Assembly: GCA_017626845.1 (NCBI GenBank)
Contig: JAGAHX010000057.1
Span: 1 to 40,112 of the forward strand
Length of the DNA stretch: 40,112 nt
Direction: 5' to 3'
DNA from: Bacillota bacterium
GTDB taxonomy: Bacteria; Bacillota; Clostridia; Peptostreptococcales; Anaerovoracaceae
This document shows positions 31,326 to 38,873 of the stretch, one piece after another. Below the pieces are notes generated by a model. The model ran no database searches and was not told where the DNA came from. It saw only the letters and a program-made list of their open reading frames with translations. The number at the start of each line of letters is the position of its first letter. Positions within the stretch are counted from its first letter, which is position 1. A program made the translations under genes and the position numbers.

Positions 31326-33530
31326 TTACAGCACGATCTGGTTCTGATTCCGGTTCTGCTTTTCTATCATGCGCTTCGACTGGATGGTCGCAGTCTTCGT
31401 CAGTTTTTGCTGCGTTTCCCGCTCTTCTTCGCGCACATCTTCCCGATACTCACCGAAGGTCTTCGCGATCTGTGCGACTGCCTTGCGGGAATTCGTATAG
31501 CTGTTGTACTTCGAACCCGCCTTTTTCTCCAGGTAAACATCCGCTTTCTCCCGGACCGTTTTGGCAAGTTTCGCCATTTCTTCGAGCTCCTGCTCCTGGA
31601 CGACCTTGTCGAGCGGCGCGTCCGGGTCGTTCTTGCGGCCCTCCGAATTGGCCTCCCGGATGCGGTCCCGCACCCGCAGCTGATACTCTTTGTATTTCCT
31701 TACAGCGGTCCGGATCGCTTCGAATTCCGGAGACGTACCTTTGTGGAAATGCCACATGCCCCGGTTCGTGACCCGCTCCAGTTCTCCCAGCAGCAGGTCG
31801 CACTGGTGCGTTTCCCGATCCTGCGTTCCGGGCAGCGCGCGGTTGGCCTCTCCGATGGCATCCATTTCCTCCAGGTCGCGGTACGCCCTTCCTTGGGTCA
31901 TCCGGTACGTATGCAGCTTTTTGATGGTCCTCGTAGCCGTCTCGAACAGGTTTTGAGGGTCTCCGGTCTGGGCGTTGGCAACGCACAGATCCTTGACGGT
32001 CCGCGCATTGAGATCCTTGAAGTCCTGATCTTCCATGATGCGGATCGTTCCCTTTTTCAGTTCCGTCTGCAGCTTATCCAGTCGATACACGGAGGCTTCC
32101 AGTTCCGACTCCGACAGGCCGTAGCCCCGCAGCGCAAACTTCAGTTCTTCCGGCGTAAGGGTCAGGATCCTGTTGTACATGGACCGGCTGATAGCCTTCA
32201 TGTTCTTGGGAACGACCAGCCGGTTGATGTTGCTCACGCCGGTGGGCCGAAGGCTTCCGAATGCGCAGTCGTTATCGATGGCCTGCACACCGCAGAACTT
32301 CCCGTTCCGGAACTGGTAGAACAGATTGCCGCCGTGCCGGTCCACGTTGCCGCAGAGATAATCCAGCACCTGCAGATCCGCCAGATCCTTATACCCTTTG
32401 CCGTCCGTGCCGTTGAGGGCGTTTTCCGAGATGTCCATGGCAGAATTCGGCAAATTGCCCGGATCCAGCCCCTTTCCCTTCTTCATGAAAGTGCCTTCCG
32501 TCACTTCGCCGTTGGGGCCGATCACCTTCATGGGAACGGCTTTGGCGACCAGGTTGGACACGCCCAGCAGATCTGCTGCCGCGCACATGGCTGCATTGCG
32601 GTCATCCAGGCGGGCCCCATCCCCGATATTCGCGGAGTCCACATGGATCCCGATAAAGGTGCTCACCGGTTCCATCTTGCGGCACAGTCTTTCCATGGTG
32701 CCCTTTCCGAATACGCGGCTCAGGTTCTGACCCTCCAGCTGCGGATAAACGTGACAAAACGCCTGCTCCATATAATCAGGATACAAGGTCTTCCCGAAGG
32801 ATAGGCCCCAGAGCAGCGAAGACAGATTTTTCACCTTCTGCGGCACGTTGGGGAAGGATTGGCCCCGGTTCTTCTGGCTGATCTGCTGCTGGTTTTCCAC
32901 CGCGAGCGCCAGGAAACCGCGCATCATCTGCTTTGCCTCTTCCGTCATATGATTCTGGGGATCGTTCGCTTCCTCTTCGAAGATTTTTTGGAGACCGCCG
33001 AAGAAATCAGCTGTTTTTTTCGGCGTAAATACTCCGGTTACCTTTTTGCCTTTGTCGTTCAAATAGGAGATCGGCTGCCGCTTCGACAGATTGCCGGACA
33101 TCGTGTCTTCCAGCTCCGCATCCTGCAGGTTGAGCGTTACCGCTCTGGCATCCTCCAGCAGTTCCGGAAGGCTCTTCTCTTCCTTAGCCGGATTGTAGGC
33201 TTTGATCGTCCGGAAATTCTTCGCGGTGACCGCCGTAAGCTTGCGGGCCTTTTTCCGCAGATCCTCAGCCGGCCGGGGCTGAGCCCCGAGCAGCAACTCT
33301 GCTGCCTGTCCGATCTTGCGGTGCAGGTTCAGCAGGTCGATACGGTCCTGGGCCGACAGCACAGGCGCCAGCTTGTTCCGCTTCGTCTCGTGCAACGCAG
33401 CCATCTTCTGCTCCGCCGCCGAGATCGAAGCGACGAAGACCTTATACTCAGGCGTATCCAGGCCGAGGTCCCGGATCTCTTTCGCCAGATCTTGAAATTG
33501 AGTCAATTCTTTTTGTTTGGGATCGGCCAT
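31326..33530 (-). CDS. PI3/4-kinase-like (protein-kinase-like fold) protein, candidate effector
   Basis: A 734-residue soluble protein. An N-terminal helical part (1-150) precedes a kinase-like core. Residues about 162-172 (KKVTGVFTPKK) look like a nucleotide-binding strand. Residues 310-355 (DDRNAAMCAAADLLG, then GEVTEGTFMKKGKG) resemble the N-lobe to hinge of phosphatidylinositol and actin-fragmin kinases. The catalytic loop is D397-R-H-G-G-N402, and the metal-binding motif is D419-N-D421 in place of DFG. The C-terminal 250 residues are charged helices. AGGAGG precedes the ATG. DRHxxN with D-x-D is established for the PI3/4K and HipA-like families; the substrate is unknown. No signal peptide. 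Position in a VirD4-linked cluster suggests it could be exported. Confidence 0.68.
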   Translation of the reverse strand: MADPKQKELTQFQDLAKEIRDLGLDTPEYKVFVASISAAEQKMAALHETKRNKLAPVLSAQDRIDLLNLHRKIGQAAELLLGAQPRPAEDLRKKARKLTAVTAKNFRTIKAYNPAKEEKSLPELLEDARAVTLNLQDAELEDTMSGNLSKRQPISYLNDKGKKVTGVFTPKKTADFFGGLQKIFEEEANDPQNHMTEEAKQMMRGFLALAVENQQQISQKNRGQSFPNVPQKVKNLSSLLWGLSFGKTLYPDYMEQAFCHVYPQLEGQNLSRVFGKGTMERLCRKMEPVSTFIGIHVDSANIGDGARLDDRNAAMCAAADLLGVSNLVAKAVPMKVIGPNGEVTEGTFMKKGKGLDPGNLPNSAMDISENALNGTDGKGYKDLADLQVLDYLCGNVDRHGGNLFYQFRNGKFCGVQAIDNDCAFGSLRPTGVSNINRLVVPKNMKAISRSMYNRILTLTPEELKFALRGYGLSESELEASVYRLDKLQTELKKGTIRIMEDQDFKDLNARTVKDLCVANAQTGDPQNLFETATRTIKKLHTYRMTQGRAYRDLEEMDAIGEANRALPGTQDRETHQCDLLLGELERVTNRGMWHFHKGTSPEFEAIRTAVRKYKEYQLRVRDRIREANSEGRKNDPDAPLDKVVQEQELEEMAKLAKTVREKADVYLEKKAGSKYNSYTNSRKAVAQIAKTFGEYREDVREEERETQQKLTKTATIQSKRMIEKQNRNQNQIVL

Positions 33531-33563
33531 GGGTATGCCTCCTAAAGTAGTTACGTTACGGGT

Positions 33564-35606
33564 TTATGCAATGGGAGCCTGCGGACCCTCGTTCTTCTTG
33601 GGCTCGAAGATGTTCTTCAGGTCGTTGACGCTCTTTTTCGGCGCGATCTCGTTTTCCTTCTGTACCGCCGGCTGAGCCTGCTCGTTTTTAACAGGCGCAT
33701 TGGGATTCGCTACCTTCTGGATCGCATCCGTCATGCTCTTCGTCATGTCGATCGTCGGATTATCGATCTCGTTTGCCAGCCATTCCGTGGGCTTTTGCGC
33801 CATATTTTCCTGTTTTACGACCTGTTCTGCAATCTTATCCAGGGTCTCCTGCCCCTTCTGCGCAGACAGCTGACCCAGGCTCTCGGGGAGAGGTCTATAC
33901 ACCTTATAGATTGAACCCATGCAATGCTGCATCGTATCCATCCAGATCTTTCCTTTCCCCGGCGCAGGTCTCTTGTTGGGATTTATGTTCCATTTATCCT
34001 GATCCATCTTATTGACAGCTTTAGCAGCCATCCCGATGATCCCGACCTTTTCTTCCGCCTCCAGAGCCTCTTTTTCGTTGTCCGCATTCAGGCGGCGTAC
34101 AGCGAGATCCTGCTTTACCAGCGCTTTCGCATATTTGGTCTTCTCTTCTGCACTCAGTTCCCGGCCTTCGATCTTTGCCTTTTTGATCTCATATTCCGCA
34201 TCCAGCGCATCCTGTGAGATCTTATGCAGCACCCGGTTGCCCTCAACGACCTTCAGATGGTCTTTCTTCATGCCTTGCTCCAACGCCAGGGTCTTCAATT
34301 CCGGATCCTTTTCCATCAGATCCACCAGCTTGCCGGAGGTGACGATAACGGCATTGTTCTGATTTGTCAATTTATTGCCAGTTACTTTCATGTCGTCAGC
34401 CGCCATATTGACGCCGTCGGCGATGATCTGCGCCAATTTGGTCTTATCGCCGGATTTGTAGGCCTGGAAAGCCTCTACCGCATCCTTGCGGGCATAATTG
34501 GTCACGTCTTTGAAATAGCTTCCTTCGTTGTCTCTGGGTTTCGGCTGGATAAACAGATCCGCGCTCCACCAGTTTCTGCTGCGGCTGGTCAGCAGCGTGG
34601 GGATATCCTTCTTTTCAAAACCCAGCTCTGTTAGACTCTTCTCTCCGTGGATATCGGGATTCATCTGATTATAGCCCCGCATCGAATTCTTCGTATTCCA
34701 CAGAGCGTACATGGTAACGGAAGCGAATTCCTCCTCTGAAACGGCCTGGCCGCTGTCGCCCATGTGGATGGTCTCCAGGTCGATATCCTTTTTATCGTAG
34801 ACCTTCAGACTGTTGAAATGCTCCTTCGTATACAGGCCTTCCCGCTTGTTCGGTCCGCTGGGGATCTTCTCCAGATCCGGGCTAAAGCGGGGCTGCGGAA
34901 CAAAGACGTCGGTCATGACTTTCATACCGAGCTTCAGACTGTCTTTTTTAGGCTTAAGCTCTTCCAGTTGCTCCAGCTTTTCCCGTTCTGCCAGAATACG
35001 TTCGCCTTCCCGTACGTCTTCAGCTTCTTTGTCTTTTTGTTCTTTTTTGGTATGTGACCGCAGATCCTGCATCAGCGCCAGTTTGCTTTTCAGGCTGTTT
35101 TGTTCTTCTTCCCGGTGCTCCGCCATATGGACTTCCTTCTTGTAGAAGCCGAACCAGCTGGCGAATTTCTGCCACATCGAAAGCTTATAGACCGGAGGCT
35201 CCGGCAGATTCTCTTCGGTCACGGGCTTACTGGTACCCAGCTTTAGACCGCCGGATTCCGAGACCCCCACCTGGAGCTGAACCGGATCGTTCTGCCCGGC
35301 GGGATAGGCAAAGACGTTGCCCCGCTGCACCTGCTTCCAGAACTCGTCGCTGCCTGCCTGGATATCCACCTGGCTGAGGTCGAAGACTTTGGATTCGCCG
35401 TTCTCATCCACACCCAGAACAAAGAGCCTGGGTACATAGTTCGCTCTCTCATTCGTATCCAGCAGCCCCAGTCCGTAGAAAAATTCATCCTGATGATTCC
35501 GCATCCATTGCATTTCCCCAACGGACAGAGATTCTTCCCCCAGTTCGACGGGATCGTTGCAGCGCGCCATGATCTCGTTGTTATTTTCCTTAATGATCCT
35601 CTTCAT
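33564..35606 (-). CDS. Large uncharacterised soluble protein, first of the putative substrate genes
   Basis: A 680-residue charged protein with no signal peptide. Residues 1-130 look globular (SVGEMQWMRNHQDEFFYGLGLLD, LFVLGVDENGESKVFDLSQVDI). Residues 145-230 are a Lys/Glu-rich coiled coil (EREKLEQLEELKPKKD). The middle is mixed, including VTMYALWNTKNSMRGYNQMNPD. The tail (about 640-680) is Pro/Asn/Lys-rich and probably disordered, ending KNEGPQAPIA. No family recognised. It is the first gene after a 125 bp gap that separates it from the phosphatase gene, so it may lead its own transcript. An AGGA ribosome site is 7 bases from the ATG. Confidence 0.7.
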   Translation of the reverse strand: MKRIIKENNNEIMARCNDPVELGEESLSVGEMQWMRNHQDEFFYGLGLLDTNERANYVPRLFVLGVDENGESKVFDLSQVDIQAGSDEFWKQVQRGNVFAYPAGQNDPVQLQVGVSESGGLKLGTSKPVTEENLPEPPVYKLSMWQKFASWFGFYKKEVHMAEHREEEQNSLKSKLALMQDLRSHTKKEQKDKEAEDVREGERILAEREKLEQLEELKPKKDSLKLGMKVMTDVFVPQPRFSPDLEKIPSGPNKREGLYTKEHFNSLKVYDKKDIDLETIHMGDSGQAVSEEEFASVTMYALWNTKNSMRGYNQMNPDIHGEKSLTELGFEKKDIPTLLTSRSRNWWSADLFIQPKPRDNEGSYFKDVTNYARKDAVEAFQAYKSGDKTKLAQIIADGVNMAADDMKVTGNKLTNQNNAVIVTSGKLVDLMEKDPELKTLALEQGMKKDHLKVVEGNRVLHKISQDALDAEYEIKKAKIEGRELSAEEKTKYAKALVKQDLAVRRLNADNEKEALEAEEKVGIIGMAAKAVNKMDQDKWNINPNKRPAPGKGKIWMDTMQHCMGSIYKVYRPLPESLGQLSAQKGQETLDKIAEQVVKQENMAQKPTEWLANEIDNPTIDMTKSMTDAIQKVANPNAPVKNEQAQPAVQKENEIAPKKSVNDLKNIFEPKKNEGPQAPIA

Positions 35607-35731
35607 CGTAGTCCTCGCTTTCGTTTATTCAGAAATGACTATCATCGTGTTCGTGTATGGATATCTTACCCTGTGCTGTCCAACAAATGTCCAACGAATC
35701 CGGGGTAGTTATTAAAAAATTTTAAAAGATT
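35607..35731 (-). promoter_or_regulatory. Gap with tandem repeat upstream of the putative substrate genes
   Basis: 125 bp, the largest gap in the right-hand cluster. Two adjacent 11-mers, 35677-35687 and 35688-35698 (TGTCCAACAAA and TGTCCAACGAA on the plus strand), differ at one base. Downstream on the minus strand are GGGTAAGAT and ATCCATAC, but no standard -35/-10 pair was found. A binding site for a regulator or an alternative sigma promoter is possible. Confidence 0.4.
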
Positions 35732-37453
35732 TTACTGACCCTTATATTCCAGGCACAGCATCGTAAGATCGTCGAAGGGTTCTGCGTCGCCGACAAAGCC
35801 GGACACGGCCTCGCGGACGTTCTTCAGCACGGTCTCCGGATCTGCCTCCGCCTCTTTGTTGAGGGCGTCCAGCATACGGTCCAGGCCGAAAGCGTTTCTG
35901 TCTTTATCCATGGCTTCGGGCACGCCGTCCGTGTACAGGAACAGGCGGCCGCCGGGTTTCAGCTGGAATTCATAGGGCAGATAGAACTCGTCGTCGAAGC
36001 CGCCGAGCACGAAGCCGTGCTTGTCCTTCAGCAGCTCGTATCTGCCGTCCGGCTCCTTGATGACGGGGAATTCATGGCCGGCATTCGCCGCCGTAAACTT
36101 GCCCGTGGAGATCTCCAGGATGCCCAGCCAGGCCGTTACGAACATCTGCATCTGGTTGTTGGAGCACAGCGCTTCGTTGGTCTTCGTGAGGATCTCCGCC
36201 GCGTTCTTGCCCAGCATGGCGCAGCTCTGGATGATCACCTTGGAGACCATCATGAACAGCGCGGCGGGAACGCCCTTGCCGGAAACGTCCGCCATAACGA
36301 CGCACAGATGGTCGTCGTCGATCAGGAAATAATCGTAGAAGTCGCCGCCGGTCTCCTTGGCAGGCTCCATGGAAGCATACAGATCGAACTCTTTTCTGTC
36401 CGGATAAGGCGGGAAGATATGGGGCAGCATGGAGGCCTGGATCTCTCCGGCCATGTTCAGCTCCGTGCTTACCCTCTCCTTCTCTGCCGTAACTTTCGTC
36501 AGGTTCTCCACGTAATCCGCCACGTCCTTCTCCATGTCAGCCATGGTGAGGGCGAGGTTCTCGATCTCGTCGCCGGTGCGGATGTTGAGCATGGAGAAGC
36601 GGTCCTTGATGTCCCTTCCGGCCTTCTTATCGTCTCTATAATCCTGGCAGGCCTGGGCGATCTGGTTGATGGGATCGATCACGGTCTTCTTCGTATGCTT
36701 CGTGATGAGGGCGGAGTAAATAAACATAACCGCCGCCAGCAGCAGCGTGTACAGGAACGTGAAGGTCTTCATGCCGCGGGCGACGTTTGCGAGGGTCACG
36801 TCGGACATGACGAACGCCACCGGCTTGCCGTCTTTTCCGTAGAGCGGCATGCCCGCGGTGCACATGCGGCCGTGGAGCGGATTCTTTACGATGGAATAGA
36901 GTTTCCCCTCTCCGTCCCAGTTCATAAACTTTTCCCGCTCCTTTTTGGAGGCGGGCTCGCGGTCGCCGGGCAGATAACCGGATTCTTCCAATACGTCCGG
37001 ATCTGCGATCATCACCAGAGAACTGGTGGCGGCATCGTAGGTCGCGACGTACAGGTCGTTTACGTCGCTGGTCTTCAGGAATTTGCCCAGGACTTCCCGA
37101 AGATATTGATAATCTTCTCTTTCTGCGATCTCGGCAAAATGCGCCCGGTACTCCTGTGTGCGGGTCTTTTCCAGATCTTCCCGGTACAGCCCCTTATAGA
37201 TCGTTAAAATGTCGCCTGTCAGATCTTCCACGTCCACGATGTTCTCCACGACCATCGCAGTGCTGCGGCAAAGGCCGAAGGCCTCTCCCGTATACTGGCC
37301 GACCAGCGCGTAGGCAAACAGACCGAGCCCGATCAGAAAGGCGACGAGCCCCACGATGACCGAACCGATGACGCTCCCCCAAAACGTGCGGGACTCCAGA
37401 GAGTACATCCTCCGTTCCCGCCAGCTCATTTCTCTTACGCTTTTTTCCGGCAT
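35732..37453 (-). CDS. Membrane-bound SpoIIE/RsbU-type PP2C phosphatase with HAMP region
   Basis: A 573-residue sensor phosphatase. TM1 is at about 26-50, an external sensor domain (about 55-225, CHASE/dCache-like) ends with AGMPLYGKDGKPVAFVMSDV, TM2 is at about 232-250, and a HAMP-like linker (ITKHTKKTVIDPINQIAQAC) leads to the SpoIIE domain. The metal-binding acidic residues are in ETGGDFYDY (Asp371), VMADVSGKGVPAALF (Asp389), YTDGVPEA and PFDDLTML. Such enzymes dephosphorylate STAS antagonists and thereby free targets of RsbW-like kinases. It follows the kinase gene by 21 bp, with GGGGGGA before its ATG. The external sensor suggests it responds to an outside signal. Confidence 0.92.
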   Translation of the reverse strand: MPEKSVREMSWRERRMYSLESRTFWGSVIGSVIVGLVAFLIGLGLFAYALVGQYTGEAFGLCRSTAMVVENIVDVEDLTGDILTIYKGLYREDLEKTRTQEYRAHFAEIAEREDYQYLREVLGKFLKTSDVNDLYVATYDAATSSLVMIADPDVLEESGYLPGDREPASKKEREKFMNWDGEGKLYSIVKNPLHGRMCTAGMPLYGKDGKPVAFVMSDVTLANVARGMKTFTFLYTLLLAAVMFIYSALITKHTKKTVIDPINQIAQACQDYRDDKKAGRDIKDRFSMLNIRTGDEIENLALTMADMEKDVADYVENLTKVTAEKERVSTELNMAGEIQASMLPHIFPPYPDRKEFDLYASMEPAKETGGDFYDYFLIDDDHLCVVMADVSGKGVPAALFMMVSKVIIQSCAMLGKNAAEILTKTNEALCSNNQMQMFVTAWLGILEISTGKFTAANAGHEFPVIKEPDGRYELLKDKHGFVLGGFDDEFYLPYEFQLKPGGRLFLYTDGVPEAMDKDRNAFGLDRMLDALNKEAEADPETVLKNVREAVSGFVGDAEPFDDLTMLCLEYKGQ

Positions 37454-37474
37454 GATTCCCCCCGTTTGTTTCGT

Positions 37475-37882
37475 TTACAGTTTCTTTAAGATCGTTAAGA
37501 TATTCTTACCGTCCTCATAGGAATAGGACACTTCATCCATGGTCTCCTTCACAAGGAGGATGCCCAGGCCGCCGATGCGCTCCATCAGCGCTTCCTCGGA
37601 CGTGTCGGCGTCTTCCTTCGCCAAGGGGTCGAAGGGTTTTCCATGGTCCAGGAATTGAATGACCACCCGCAGCGGATCGTTCAGCACCTCGCAGCGCACT
37701 TCCGCAGGCCCGATGGACGGGTCATACGCGTAGCTTGCGATATTGACGAAGACCTCTTCGACAGCGAGGCGCAGCTGCATCTGTGTATTCTTGGGGCATG
37801 CGGCGATCTCAGGACGCTGCAGGACGAAGTCCGTTACTGCATCGAGATTCTTTACCTCTGCCGTTACGATCAGATTCTCCAT
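37475..37882 (-). CDS. RsbW/SpoIIAB-like serine kinase (anti-sigma type ATPase)
   Basis: A 135-residue HATPase_c protein of the RsbW/SpoIIAB group. The N-box is LAVEEVFVNIASYAYDP, the G1-like box FLDHGKPFDPLAK, and the G2 GGLGILLVKETMDEVSY. It would phosphorylate the STAS protein encoded just upstream and, when free, bind and hold its own target, classically a sigma factor. No sigma gene is present in the window, so the target is unknown. It is spaced 15 bp from the STAS gene and 21 bp from the phosphatase gene, and has GGAGGAG before the ATG. Confidence 0.9.
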   Translation of the reverse strand: MENLIVTAEVKNLDAVTDFVLQRPEIAACPKNTQMQLRLAVEEVFVNIASYAYDPSIGPAEVRCEVLNDPLRVVIQFLDHGKPFDPLAKEDADTSEEALMERIGGLGILLVKETMDEVSYSYEDGKNILTILKKL

Positions 37883-37897
37883 GATCTGCTCCTCCCA

Positions 37898-38203
37898 TTA
37901 GATAAACTTGAACAGGCGGGTAAAGCCCGTCACTTCCAGCACTTCCATGACGGATTTTCCGACGTTTCTGGCAGACAGCGAACCGCCTTTGCGGCGCAGT
38001 TCCATGTAGACCAGCTTAAAGGTACGCAGACCCGCACTGGAGACGTACTCCAGATTTTCCATGTCCAGCGTAAGGTTGTCGAACTTGCCTGCCACGTCCA
38101 GAAGTATCTTTTCCACTTCCGGTGCGTTGGTGGCGTCGATATATCCGTCCAGTTTCAGTTCGGCGTCATTGCCGTGCTTGATCAGATCCATATTCATGCT
38201 CAT
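37898..38203 (-). CDS. STAS-domain anti-sigma factor antagonist (RsbV/SpoIIAA-like)
   Basis: A 101-residue single STAS domain. The conserved loop is LEYVSSAGLRTFKL; Ser56 aligns with the phosphorylated Ser of RsbV/SpoIIAA, with Ser55 replacing the usual Asp. I chose ATG 38203, 9 bases after AAAGGAGG, over 38212, which directly abuts the ribosome site. Its start lies inside the end of the upstream gene (38 bp overlap). Together with the next two genes it forms a complete partner switch: antagonist, kinase, phosphatase. Confidence 0.9.
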   Translation of the reverse strand: MSMNMDLIKHGNDAELKLDGYIDATNAPEVEKILLDVAGKFDNLTLDMENLEYVSSAGLRTFKLVYMELRRKGGSLSARNVGKSVMEVLEVTGFTRLFKFI

Positions 38204-38861
38204 GGTCCTCATCCTCCTTTAACATCCAGAAATCGCCGCTGGCAGCGGCCTCCTGTCTGGCTTTTTCCTCTTCTTTGAACCGCTGCTCTTCTTCCCTGCG
38301 GCGGATCTTTTCTTCCCGCTTTTCGCGTTTTTTCGCCTGCTTCTCCGCCCGTCTGGCTTCTTTGTCCGCCTTTTTCTTCTTGTCGGTCTCGCCTTCGGGG
38401 GTGTCCGGCGCTTCCTTGCCGGTCACGAAGATGTCCTGGGGCAGTTCCTTTTCGATGGTCTTGAAGGCTCTGCGGATGGACAGCAGGCCCATGGGGCTGC
38501 GGCCGGTCCAGGCGGTGACCACAGGGAACCCCTCCCGGTATTCGAAGGTGAGCAGCAGAGGCTTCGTAAGAAGGTAGCGGATGATGCAGGCGATGGTCTC
38601 GGGCTGCTCCTTCAGGTTCACGCCCCGGCCCATGCTCTGAAAGATGCGCCGCAGGGTCTGCTTGACGTCCCATTCCACCCGCCGCGTCTCCAGGACGATG
38701 CTTTTTTTCGACATTCCCAGAAAACGCAGAGCGCCGGCGCCGTCTGTGACGCCGCCGGATAGATAGAATTCGCCCTTTTCGGGGACGGACAGAGTGCCGT
38801 CCTCTCTCATCAGCGTTCTGCCCAAAAGGACAGAGCGGATCTCTTTTTCTGCATTGGTCAT
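38166..38861 (-). CDS. Uncharacterised protein with basic coiled-coil tail, next to the coupling ATPase
   Basis: A 231-residue protein. Residues 1-145 look globular (SVLLGRTLMREDGTLSVPEKGEFYLSGG, IACIIRYLLTKPLLLTFEYREGF). Residues 150-205 are a continuous Lys/Arg/Glu helix (KKKKADKEARRAEKQAKKREKR and similar), probably a coiled coil. No family recognised. It begins 12 bp after the VirD4-like gene and overlaps the STAS gene by 38 bp, so it is tied by translation to both. It could be a partner or adaptor of the ATPase; no direct evidence. Confidence 0.65.
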   Translation of the reverse strand: MTNAEKEIRSVLLGRTLMREDGTLSVPEKGEFYLSGGVTDGAGALRFLGMSKKSIVLETRRVEWDVKQTLRRIFQSMGRGVNLKEQPETIACIIRYLLTKPLLLTFEYREGFPVVTAWTGRSPMGLLSIRRAFKTIEKELPQDIFVTGKEAPDTPEGETDKKKKADKEARRAEKQAKKREKREEKIRRREEEQRFKEEEKARQEAAASGDFWMLKEDEDHEHEYGSDQARQ

Positions 38862-38873
38862 GCGGATCTCTCC

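Noticed and set aside
31302..32804. A 500-codon plus-strand frame opposite the kinase-like gene.
   Set aside because: Although long, its translation has no recognisable motif, while the minus strand has a ribosome site, kinase motifs and operon spacing.
35607..35731. Sigma-B type promoter (GTT...GGGTA) controlled by the partner switch.
   Set aside because: GTTGGA and GGGTAA are present, but the distances do not fit the 12-14 bp spacing of that promoter class.
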